Assembly (NCBI GenBank): GCA_005656395.1
Contig: SRSI01000050.1
Location: 1,674,001-1,738,000, forward strand
Source of the DNA: Strongyloides papillosus
Taxonomy: Eukaryota; Nematoda; Chromadorea; Rhabditida; Strongyloididae
Length of the DNA stretch: 64,000 bases
Direction: 5' to 3'
Shown here: piece by piece, positions 21,701 to 33,516 of the stretch
Layout of the letters: each line of letters opens with the position of its first letter
How positions within the stretch are numbered: the stretch's first letter is position 1
The notes under the pieces: model-generated
What the model was told of the DNA's origin: nothing
The model's input: only the letters and a program-made list of their open reading frames with translations
Databases searched by the model: none
Program-made: the position numbers and the translations under genes

Positions 21701-24700
21701 CAACAATCTCAAAGTTGTCGTTTAATGTTGAGTCATATAAAATTTTTAAATCAACATTATTCTCAAGATCAGTATTGGTAAACTTTATCTCTCCAACAAC
21801 AGAATTTTTAGGATTATTTTCACTAAGATAAAATACATCCTCGCTCAATTCAATTCCGTTATCCTCTTTCTTGAAACCTTTCTCAATAACAATAGTCATT
21901 TCTTTTTCACTTATCATTCCATTCCCAGCAACAGCCTTAACTTTTAGATTATAGTCTTTTTGATCACCAGTTAAATATTTTGATAAAATTATCTCACCAG
22001 AATATAAATCAATCTCAAAGGTTCCATTGAAATTACCCTCAATACCTAACGTATACAAAATGTTATCCAAAGCAATTGTTGGTGTTCTTGAATCAAAAAC
22101 TGAAGCTCCGACCGTTGTTATTATAGAACCAGGAATTGTATTGTCATCCAACTTTATATACGAATCAAATTTCGTAAATATAGGTTTTATCTTAATTGGT
22201 TTTGGTGGGTCAATTAAGACAAATGTCCTTCCTATTCCTGCAATCTTATTCGACGATACAGAAATTGCAAGGACCGTTAAATTATATGTTATCGTTGGTA
22301 TTAACAATGTATTTTTTTTAACTCTAATTCTACCACTTTTTGAAATGTTAAAATGGTCTTCATAATTTTCTAGTTTATATGTTACAATTCCTTTTGATTT
22401 AACTTTAATACTATCAACAGTGTTTAAATCCCAATAATAGAAGTTTTTATCAAATACGATTTTTTCATTGTTATCATCTATGAGGGTGACGGAAAATTCT
22501 GTTTTACTTGTTAGACCACCTAAATCTTTTACTTCAACAAGTACATTATTTTGATTACTAGTGATTTTTCTTAAATTTTTTATGATTCCTCTTCTACTGT
22601 CAATGTAAAAAGTTTCTATGTGTGATAGAAGTTTATAGGTAAGAATTGAATTTTTTCCAAAATCGTTGTCTTCGCAATTAATTGTACCGATAGGTGAGAA
22701 GATTTCTAGATTTGGGGATATAACAAATTTCTGATTACTCTCACAGGTAGGAGAATTATCATTAACATCAAGGATATTAACAAAAACATCAACAATCTCA
22801 ATACCATTAGTAAAAGTTTCCTTAACCATCGAAAGATTCTCCCTATCAAGGTACCCTGAAACAACAACACTGCCATTCCCTAAAATTGATACTTTCTGCT
22901 GTCCATCAAAAGTATTATTATAAAAATACCACATCTCACCATCCATATTTGAATCATTTCTAACACTACCAACCACATACCCAATCGGTGTATTCTCCTT
23001 AACATAATACTGCACCCCTCTCCTTGATTTAATTCTCCTTTCCCTCTCCCTAAACAACACATTTATCTTAAAATTTTTAAATATTTCCAACTCCTCATTC
23101 CGGTGGGTAATTGTTATTGTAGCTTGAATTTGATTAATAACACCTGTAATTTTATTGCTCAACCTAATTACACCTGTTTTTTTGTCTATCTCCAGTAATA
23201 CTGTATCAATAGAATAAACAAAATACTGATCCTTATCAGGTAAAGGGATTGCAAATATTTGTTGGCCGATTGTTTTATGATCCACAGTAATGTAAACATC
23301 CTTTAAATTATCTAATTCTTCTTTGAAAAGATAATTTGTCATTTCATAATTTAAGTGCAATTTTTTGGATGATTTTCCTAATTTAACAATACAAATGTAT
23401 TTTTTTCTTTGACCTGTAATGTTGCCTTCATAAATCAAGTCACCTGTTTGTTTGTTTATTGTCAAAATATTGTTACAATTTAATAATTCAAAACCACCAA
23501 GTTTATTGATGTTAACATTATCAATTGTAATTATTCTCCCAATTGTGGTGTTCCTCATTGTATCGTTAACCTCATAATTCCATTTGTTACCTGAGTTAAG
23601 GAGATTCAAATTCTCATTGTCATTAACAATCTCAAAAACCACTTTACAATTTTCTTTAACCATATTATCATTCCCATCCTTAACACCAATCTCCACAACA
23701 AAAGCATCACCAACCTTGAAGCGGTTGTTGATGTTTTTTTTGAGTTTCACTTCACCTGTTGTGTGGTCGAGATCAATATAATCAATGTACTCATTGTCAA
23801 CTAAATAATATGTTAATTTACTCTCATTATTGTTATCATCCATTGAAGCAGTCACTCTAAGGAGTGGTGTGTCAGGGAATTCATGGAGACGAATAACTTG
23901 GTAATTGTTGATGATTGGAAAGTACGGGGGGAAGAGCCTTTTTTTGTCAGGTAGTATTATGACACTTGTTGTGGATACCTTTGGATTTGTACCTTTATCT
24001 GATGCTGTCACCTGGAAGATGTACTTTTTTTTCATCGTTTTGTAGTCAACCTGTCCGTTTAAATATATATCACCAGTTTTTTCTTTTATCCTAAATGTTT
24101 TGGAGTAGATGTTTGAGGGATCAACGATTTGGTAACGTATTTTTCCGTCGTCGCCTTTGTCGTTGTCTGTTGCTTTGATCCTCCCAATAATGAAATCTTT
24201 TGTTTTTTGGTTATTTGATGCGATTCTAAATTCCCATATATCTTTTTCGAAGATTGGTGGATTGTTAGAGGGGATAACACTAATGTCAATTCTACATATT
24301 GATGATGTAATGTAAGGAGCTTCTTTTTTAACACTAACATCAATTGTAAATTCACTCTTATCTGTAGTGTTTAATCTTTTTTTCAAATAGATATATCCAC
24401 TCTCCTTATTTAGATAAAAATAATCATCATCGTTTCTTTCATTCTTCATTATACTAAATTCTAATTTATCATTCTTTGTATTTTCAACGAGAACTCTTGT
24501 AATAAACGTCCCAACCTCAGTCCATTCTCCTATTTTTGTTTTAATGATAGACTGACTTAAGGTAGGGGGTATATCTTCACTGGGTCTAACGAAAATTTTC
24601 AACGACTTCTTACTCTTCTTACTTGGGTTACCCTTATCTGAAACCTCAAAAGTAACCTCAAAAAATTCATTTTTCTTAAATTTCTTTTTCCTTTTACTAT

Positions 24701-26322
24701 AATTAACCCATCCCTCTCCAACACGTAAAATACCAAAATTTTTACCCTTCTCCAAGTAAAAATAATTCTTTTCATTACCACCAATAATTTCCAGTACCGT
24801 CTCACCATTCTCTCCTTTATCATCATCTTTGATAGTCAAAACAGCAACAGTACTTCCGACAGTGGCATTCTCAAGAATGTTAGCAAAACTAATACCAGCC
24901 GGGTAAAGTCTAAACGATATCTCAGGAGTATTCAAATTCTCCTCAAAACTCTTAACAGTAACAAAAGCCCTCGAACGCAAAGGTTCCGTTCCATTATCTG
25001 AAGCCTCAATTATTAATATACAATTACTAGAACAATTAACTTTATCCTCCATCAAAACAATTTCCCCATTCCTCTCATTAACGGAAAAAGAATTCGAATT
25101 CAATTTATAGATAATTTTTCCATTATCTCCCTCATCAATATCCATTGCTCCTACCCTCCCAATAACATCACCCTTCTTGTTTTCGGTTGTTAATATGATT
25201 GTATAATTAGTCTTCTCAAAAATTGGTGCATTATCGTTGACATCAGTTATGTGTACAGTTACTGGAAGACGTGTTTCTCTGTAATTTATTTAATGATAAC
25301 CTTTTAAAAGATGGACAATAGAAAGGGACAATTAAGCTATCCTAAACATCTTATTATTTTTTTGTTAATATCTTAACTATTTTGTAATAATTAGTCAAGT
25401 TAATAATAATAACTATATACGTGTGTATTATTCAAATGGATAAGTATCTTGTTACAAAATATATATAAATATAAAAAACATTCACAGGTTTAATGTGTGT
25501 ATCTTAGACTATATCCACCTGTCAGGTAATTAAATTCATAATATAATGAGAAAATGCAGGATTATGTGTGGGAAAGTGCAAATAAAGTGATAAACTTACA
25601 TTAGCTCATTTTTATAACTTCCATCTCCAACGATATTAAATTTGCATTTTGATTTTTTTTCACGATCAAGAAGTCCCTTGACAACGAGGTACAATATTTC
25701 ATCATCATCTGAGGGACCTATCCTCAGGACCTCGAATGGTAAATGTTCACGAGTATCCTCAAGATTCTCAATCCAATACCTTCTAATTTTTCCATTCTCC
25801 CCATCATCCAAATCAATAGCTTTAGGGAGAATAATCTTCGTATCAATCGGGGTATTCTCAAGTATCGTTATCTCCTAAAAAGGCAATTAAAATACAAAGA
25901 TACATTTAAATCAAATTTCATTAAAAACATACTTTCTCCTTCTCATTAAATAATGGCTCATTATCATCGATATCTCTGATTTGTATATTAATCGTAATTA
26001 AGGAAGATGGCTGTGTTACAATAATCAGCCTAATCTCATTATCATTCTTAAATTTGAATTTCAATGCCTCTCTATCAATTTTACTCTTCACTCTTATTTC
26101 ACCACTCTTCTCGTTAAAGTTAAACAAATTAGTTGTTGATGGATTTAATCTATATACATAATTGGGTTTGATTTCAATTTTACCAACAAAGCTATCTATT
26201 GGAAGTTCTTCGTTGATGGAGAAATTATAGGTTGTCTCGGAGAATGAGTATACTGATAACGATAGGAATGATAGTAGTAGAAAAATATAATAATTTAAGT
26301 ATATCATAATATGTAATGCCAT
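12759..26322 (-). CDS. cdh-4: Giant Fat-like protocadherin (CDH-4-like)
   Basis: Exons 26322-25933, 25874-25600 and a 12,520-nt exon 25278-12759; 4394 residues. A hydrophobic signal peptide (IFLLLSFLSLSVYS) precedes roughly 30 cadherin repeats, recognised by recurring DVNDNPP, DxDEGxNG and LDRE motifs, to about residue 3350. Then come EGF-like repeats (CQNGGYC..; DINECLGAKNICGNNGRC) from about 3570, a laminin-G domain (FEYGSFMKVDM.. ILFYSYTL), another EGF (CSKYGKCQNEMNGYTC), a second laminin-G, one transmembrane segment near 4180 (IILIAMLFLFILIIFSLIYF) and a ~190-residue tail. This is the Fat-like architecture; C. elegans CDH-4 has a similar size and layout and acts in cell adhesion, axon guidance and neuroblast migration. 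Exon joins keep frame: NEKEK|EITILENTP and KNEL|IETRLPVTV. Fat-type versus other large nematode cadherins is the remaining doubt. Confidence 0.9.
25279..25599 (-). other. Intron 2 of the Fat-like cadherin gene
   Basis: A 321-nt AT-rich intron (donor AAT|GTAAGT, acceptor AATTACAG), longer than most introns in the window. No RNA gene or ORF seen. Confidence 0.7.
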
Positions 26323-29300
26323 TCAAAAAAATGTAAGTATTAACAAAATATAAATATATATTAAAAATATATGTATATGTGTTTAAAAATAATATTATAG
26401 AAAAAATATATTTCCCATCAAAAATATCTAAAAATAGAAAAGAGTTTGATTTTGAATGATATAATTAATAAAACACATAATAAAATATGGTATTTGGGAC
26501 ATAATATAATTAGACAAATAATTTGTACTTAATTCTATATTAAGTTATATGTTTTATGGATGTTAAAATATATTCTCAATCACCTATTTTTGTGATCTAG
26601 AAGAGAAATCAAAGAATTTTTTCTCTTGATCATAATTAGAGATTAGAAATATGAGAGAAGGTTTATTGTATTCTTGTATCATTTATACGTATTTTTTGAT
26701 ATTTTTTATATATTATTATGTATATCTAATTTAACATTATAGATTTCAAGATACATGTGTAAAAGAGAGGTATTATATAATTTTGTAGGGTATATAAAGA
26801 AAAAAGAAGAGACATAAAAAGGTGAGATTTTAAGATAAAAAGATTGATAAGGTAATATTATGAGGTGGAAAGAATTTTTGCTGGTAATTTATTAGATATG
26901 TCTTCTCAACTAATGATAAAATAAATTATATACATATTGTACAGAGTGTTAAATAAAAAGTTAAAAAGAAAAGATCAATGGGAGGTTTTAATGAGTGTAT
27001 GATATGTAAAAAGTTTGCAGTCTCTAAAAATATTGTATGGCCTTGGCATTATATGTATAAAAGTTACAATTTTTATAATAATAGTTTTAAAATAATTGTT
27101 TTTAATAAATATTTTATATATGTTTTTGTATTACAAAAAATATATATGTCTGTAATATTTTATTTATTTTGATAGATAGTTTTATATTGTATGAGTACAA
27201 AATATTTATTTCCCTAAAAATATTATTATAATATATTTATAGAGAAAATGAAAAGTATTATGAGAAATAATGAAACTTTAAAGAATGGGTAAAAGGGGAG
27301 GGATGTGGACAAAAAAAAAGTGATATGATGAGTTCGTTCCAAAAAAGAGAACAAATTACCCCAACTGTCCACAAAAACAAATTAGGGTGTGATTGTTTCC
27401 GTTTATAACATAAACCTTTACTAAACCTAGTAATGATAAATTATAATATGCACCTATCCCTTTTTTATTACCACAACAACTACTATTATCATTTAATAGT
27501 GCCACCAAATGGTAAGGACACAATATCCTTTCCCAGTTACCATATTTAAAATGGACCATATATGGCAATTGTTTAAAATATATCTATATAGGTACCTTTT
27601 TTACACCTGTTGAGATTTTACCTCTTATTAAATATGAGTTTTTATGATAATGACAAAGAAATGAGGATTATTAAAGGAGTACAAAGGACATGTGGATGGA
27701 AGGTTACTGTCACATTAATAAACATCTGTAATATGGCGGAATTATATAAAAGAATTCAAAGTACATAACCGGAAATAATTTATAAGATTATAAAATTAGC
27801 TAAAAAAACATAATATACTTTTAAAAAACATAATAATGTATTGATAATATTTTTTAAAATAATACTAAGATTATTAATATTACAAATAAAGTTAATTATT
27901 AAAATAACAAGTAATTACAAGAAAAAACGATAGTATAGAAGTAATTTAATAATCATTAAATGATATAATTAAATTAAAAAATCTATTAAATATGATAATT
28001 ACCATATTTCAGGAACTCGGATAATTTTTAATGAAATTTTAGTAAGTTATTATTAAAAGAAACTCAAGTAAACTGCAAATAAGACTTCTAAAAATAAAAT
28101 TGTTCCTATCTTGAAAAGGAACATACTTTCCATTCATTACTATATTGTTCCGAACAACAAATAAAGTACATGAATAATTAAGGAGGAAGTCTCATTGAAA
28201 AAGAGTTGATTGGTAATATAAATTATACTTTTTTTAAGTACCCATTTATTCATAAACTAATTTAAAACAATACGTATTTGTTCTTACAAATAGAAATATA
28301 TATCAACAAAAGCCAAATTAAGAAAAAGTAGAAGGGTGGGAAGAAAAAGAATATTATAAATATTAAACTAAGAAGTAAAATGTAATAAATATACATAAAA
28401 ATTTATGAAGACACATATTATTAGAGTATTCAAAATATATAGGTAAAAACACTTGACAATCCAATTTTTCAATAGTAATAAAACGTTTAATATAATATTT
28501 CTATTGGCATTATAAGGTTCTCCTTTTGTAATATAAAGGTTTAAACGTGTCATTATAATACCTTATAACCTCCTCCATAAAATACTTACCATAAATAATA
28601 ACTATCATATGTTGATTAGTAATAAAATTATATTTTGACTCATACAATCATATATATATAATTTTGATACATAATCAAAACAATAAAATATTATCCTTGA
28701 ATGACAGTTGTCAAGAGTATGTTATCTTTCAAATAACAATGGGTACCCTATAAAAAGAATCACTCTAACCTTAAAACTTTTTTTCTGCCCTTTTAATAAG
28801 ACTTATTATAAACATAATAAATGTATAACTGTTCCTAATAAACAACAGGTACATATATAATTGTTTTCATTAAAAAGTATGTACTTGAAATTTTTTGGAA
28901 TTAAAAATATAATTAAAGTAAATTTAATGTAGATTGTAATAAACTTTTTTAATTAAATTAATTTACTCTCATCATTTAATCATGTTTTTCAACTTTTTTT
29001 ACCTTACCTTTAACCCTACCACTAATAAATAGTTAGATATAAATAGCATAGTCACAAATCACGATAAAGCCTTTTCATAATAAATTTTTAAAAATACTTG
29101 TATAATAGGTTTAAAAAAGAACTTTTGTGGTTATAAATACTTTTAATACCATAAAATTTAAAATAAACATAAATTTTAACCAAAGACATATTATTATCAT
29201 TTTCCATTACTTATATTAAAGCAATTGGTTATAGATCATTAGTTAAGAATCGTAACTTGATTTTTTTACTCCCTCTTTATAGTACTTCATTATAAAAATA

Positions 29301-30309
29301 GAAAAAAGAAAGAAAAAATGGATCTTTAATGAGTCTCATATATGGGCATTTTGAATGAAAAGAACACCCAGACAAAGAGGTACTTAATCTTCATTTTTAT
29401 TATACATTCAAATGTGCCATCAAGACAAAAATAGTTTCCTCAAATAAATAGTTAATGTGTATGAGGTACGACATTGTTTACAATGTAAATATGAAAATGT
29501 GTTAAAATATTTGGTAAATTAAATAATGTTGTCCTCTAAAAATAGGTATATTTAAATAAATTTCCAAAGATAACAAAGAAATATAAGCTATGTGGTTAAT
29601 CTTAACAAAAAGACAAATTAATTCATAATATAATCATCATTTAAATGCCATCTTCATATTAGTAATCCTCTTAGCTATAAATTAAAAGGTTTTTGTCACT
29701 TTGTTGTAGGTATATCCTATTCTTGAAGTTTCACTCCTTCTCAAATATCTTTACATACCTCTTACTCTTACCTTTCATTTTATTAATCTTTTTATTTTTT
29801 CCAATTATGGCACATGAAAGGTAATCTTTTAAGTACTAATTATACAACATCCTCATCCTCTTCAATACCCATTTCCTCCCATTAATTTATTATTCTCATA
29901 TTTCATTCAACTTTTTTTTTACCTTCCCCCTTTTTTGTTAGTGGAAGGTAAAAAAGAGATGTTTGTATAAGTAATAAGCATACGTACAATTAAGTAAAAA
30001 TTTTTATCATTTGTTTGATGATTAATTTTTAAAATAAATATTCATATCAAAAGGTGAATGTTATGGATGATTGGAAATATCAACAATCTCTTTCTTTTTT
30101 CTCCTCTCTCGCCTCACCCTCATAAACTTTGAATTTTTTGAAAGCATGAGAAAAAAAAACATTCAATCACATTTCAATTTCCTAAATATCATATTCCCCT
30201 TACAGATAAGATATATCAAAAATAAAGGGCAACTCAAAAAATAGAAAACGATATACCAAGACAATGATAATTGATGACATGAATTATGATATATCATTAA
30301 TGGTACATT
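26323..30309. other. 4-kb divergent intergenic region, no gene seen
   Basis: Lies between the start codons of the cadherin and V-ATPase genes and must hold both promoters. It is extremely AT-rich, with short random frames only. A less AT-biased island at about 27340-27600 contains a CCATATATGG element (27556-27565) that fits the CArG consensus for SRF. A hairpin-like pair AAGAGAAA/TTTCTCTT lies near 26600-26632. Neither matches a known RNA family. Confidence 0.4.
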
Positions 30310-31664
30310 ATGAATTCCCATAACTACTGGTTTATATCTGCACCTGGAGATGTTTCAACATCCCACACCTGGGAAACTTTAAATTACGCAACTGAGGGAT
30401 GTAGTGATAATTATAAGTTTAATATACCAAATTTGAAGGTTACTTTTTGTGGTGATGGTATATCTTATCATCTGCTAATTTTTTTTAGGTTGGGACACTT
30501 GATCAATTAATTGGGATATCTGAAGAATTGTCGAAAATCAAAACTTCGACTTATTGGTAGTTTTTATTATTATTATCACAACAATATTCGTGTTATTGTT
30601 TTTTTAGTGTGATTCGAAAACTAGTTAAAAATTTTGAAGACGTTCTTGAGGAAGGAAAAGATAAGTTGTTGGAGAATCTTTTTGTTGATGGAAGTAGGCT
30701 TAAAATAAAACGAATATTTCTATTTAATAATTACTATTTCCAGAAGACATTCATACATACATATGTAAATTTCAATGGCAAGCAGCTAAGTATCCATCAA
30801 AACAACCACTCAAGGTGTTAGTTGATATCATAACAAAACAAGTCTCCACAATTGAAAATGACATGAAATGTAAGATGGTCAATTACAATACTTCAAAAAA
30901 TGAATTAACTAATATTGATAAAAAATCAACGTAAGTATAAGAGAAAAAAGTTTATAATTATTTAAAAATCAAAAAATTTTAGTGGATCATTGATGACAAT
31001 AGACTTATATGGATTAGTAAAAAGTGAAGATTTTGTCATAGGATCAGAGTACCTCCAAACGGTATGTGTTGTTGTACCAAAATCACTATCAACTGAATGG
31101 GAGGAAACATACTACAAAATCACCGATAACATCGTCCCCCAATCAAGTTTTTTAATAACAACAGATGAATCTTACAACCTCTACACGGTAACACTCTTCA
31201 AAATCGTCCTAGATGAGTTCAAAAAAAGATGTCAGGCCAAAAAATTCATAGTACGAGATTTCATTTACGATGAAGAAACACTACAAAATAATAAAGGTGA
31301 TAGAGAAAAAGTTTTTCAAGATGTTCGAAAACAATATCAATTATTAATAAGATGGTTAAAGATTAACTTTAGTGAGTTATTCTCCGCATACATTCATGTC
31401 ATAGCATTAGAGATATTTGTTGAGTCAGTTCTAAGATACGGTTTACCGGTTAATTTTCAAGCTGCTGTTGTTAGACCAAGGAAGGGTTGCCAGAAGAAAT
31501 TAAGGAGTATTTTGAATGGACTTTACCATCATTTGGATGGTTCTGGGATTGGTCCGATTGATAATTTGGATGAGTCATTTGCATTGATGAATCTTGGGTT
31601 TGAGGAATACTATCCATATGTTTATTGTGGCATTGATATTGATTATATTTTTAATGATTCTTAG
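30310..31664 (+). CDS. vha-11: V-type H+-ATPase subunit C
   Basis: Exons 30310-30438, 30489-30556, 30608-30693, 30744-30930, 30983-31664; 383 residues, the normal length for the family. Subunit C joins the peripheral stalks of V1 to the V0 sector and controls reversible assembly of the proton pump on endosomes and plasma membranes. Diagnostic segments are WFISAPGD near the start, FNIPNLK|VGTLDQLIGISEEL across the first splice, VLEEGKDKLLENL, CKFQWQAAKYPSKQPLK, KKFIVRDFIYDEE, LLIRWLKINFSELFSAYIHV, FVESVLRYGLPVNF and a C-terminal EYYPYVYCGIDID. Exon joins were chosen to restore family alignment (NLK|VGTLD, STY|CVIRK, VDG|KDIHTY, DKKST|GSLMT); all have GT..AG ends and introns of 50-52 nt. It converges with the SVOP-like gene, with 140 bases between stops. 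Identification is firm. Confidence 0.95.
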
Positions 31665-31804
31665 GTATAAGTGATACATGTTATAATAATTTTTAGTTAA
31701 ATAATTCATTTCTAAATTATTATATAAATTATTTGTTAATTTTTGGTTCTCTTTTGATATAAATAGCATCTCCAATTATATCTTTAAATTAATACTATTT
31801 TGTT

Positions 31805-33516
31805 TTAATGTGAATCCTAAAAATTTTTAAAAAAATTAGTGTAAGCAAATATAAAGAAATAAAATTTACAGTCATTTGTCTGCCTCTCGTTTCAATAGGT
31901 AATGCTAACGCAGCAATAGAACCTAGTAAAGCAAATAACCCATACACAGTTATTGGTATATACAAACTATGTGTTGATGCCACCTGTGCTACAAAAGGTG
32001 TTACAATAGCTCCTAATCTTGCCATACTACTGCTAGCTCCTAAACCTATAGCACGTAGAGATGTTGGATAAACTTCAGGTGTGTAAACATAAGCACACTG
32101 GAATGAACCAGATATAAAAGCTCTGGCAACAAAAATGAACGTTGTCACGGACCGACGACTCAAACAAAAGTATAGGAGGAATGTAAATATAGAATATATT
32201 CCAAACTCTACAGCCATAGTTTTCTTCCTCCCAAACCATTCAATTATGGCTGCTGTAATTATTAAACCTGGAAACTCAGCAAATGTCGTTGCTAGGAGAT
32301 CAACATAATCATCCTTAACTAGTGGTTTACATCCACCGATGTCTGTTGTGTTCATTTTATGACCTCCACCATGACATTCCTCTGATGATTGAAGGAAGAC
32401 TGTTGTTAGGAGGACTATACCATAATATGAAAATGCATTAACCATCCATATAAACCAAAGTAAGAATGTTGTGTTTCTTAAGTTTGGTGTAAATAAATTA
32501 GACAAGTTTCCTCTTGTATCTGGATTATGGGATTGTACCATAATCAAATTTCCTTCAGGCATCTTTTTGTTATTATCATCAGCAACTCTCTTTAAAATAT
32601 GGAAAGCATCTTCTTTTCTTCCAGCTGAAATCAAAAATCTTGGAGATTCTGGTAGCCAGATACAGGAGATGGCAAAGATAAGGAGGGGTGTTGAACTTAA
32701 AATTAACAACCATCTCCAGCCTAATGATTCCATGATAAAGTATGCAAGTAACGATTCAAAACAAGCTCCAACAGCCCAGAAACTTTCAATCAAAACAACA
32801 CATTTTGCTCTTTGGGCCGTTCCCAAGAATTCTGCATACAATGTAATGGATTGTGGAACACCACCAATACCGATTCCGGTTAGACCTCTGAAAAGGAGGA
32901 ACATTTTAAAGTTTGGTGCAAAAGCACTTAGGACTCCCATTGAAAATGTTAATAAAGCAGAAGCCATAAGTCCTATCTTTCTCCCAAACCGGTCACAAAC
33001 TTTTCCCCATACTGTTGATGATAGGAACATCCCAGAGAAGACGACTGTTGTTATCATAGCTTGCTCCACTGATGATATTCCCCACTCACAGTGGAGTGCT
33101 GGTGAAAGGATTGATAGAATCATCATTTCCATAGCATCGGCCATCTTTAAAAATAAAATTAATGGAAGTATTTTAATATCTTACCCATGCTAAACCTGTT
33201 AGTAAAGAAATCTTAACTTGAAATTTTCCGAAACCCAAAAATTCGATTGCATCATCAACTGTGAATGTATTATCATCATGCTTTTTATCTCCACCGTCAC
33301 CTGTTTTTACTTCTACCTCCCCATTTTCTCTATCTAGACCTTCATACTTTACTGATCCATCCTCATTAGCAGACTTTAATCTGTACAAATAATAAATTAT
33401 TAATAGTTTATAAAAAAAACTTACTGTTTAATAATATTTTTCGCAGTCAAGTTAGAATATGTATCAGTCAAATGGGAAGCTTCAAGAACCTCTGTCAATA
33501 TAGCTTTATCACCCAT
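31805..33516 (-). CDS. svop-1: SV2-related MFS transporter (SVOP-like)
   Basis: Exons 33516-33425, 33380-33185, 33144-31870 and a short last exon 31816-31805; 524 residues. A charged N-tail ([19 protein letters not shown]) leads into a 12-helix major-facilitator fold. Motifs: [21 protein letters not shown] across a splice, [13 protein letters not shown] (loop 2-3 MFS signature), [26 protein letters not shown] in the second half, and a final [16 protein letters not shown] family members are organic-ion transporters of synaptic vesicles. The 3' end is ambiguous: splicing at ACT|GTAAAT to TTTTTAG|GATTCACATTAA ends the protein MTDSH, while read-through of that 53-nt intron adds a hydrophobic tail and stops at 31795. 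I prefer splicing because family members end soon after the ETRGR motif. A TTTTTATAG acceptor lies upstream of the ATG. Likely substrates are unknown. Confidence 0.88.

Noticed and set aside
26978..27172. 64-codon plus-strand frame in the cadherin/V-ATPase intergenic region
   Set aside because: Low-complexity Asn/Phe/Ile/Tyr-rich composition typical of chance in AT-rich DNA; no splice partners.
27356..27568. 70-codon minus-strand frame
   Set aside because: No family resemblance and no splice or start context; it lies in the candidate regulatory island.
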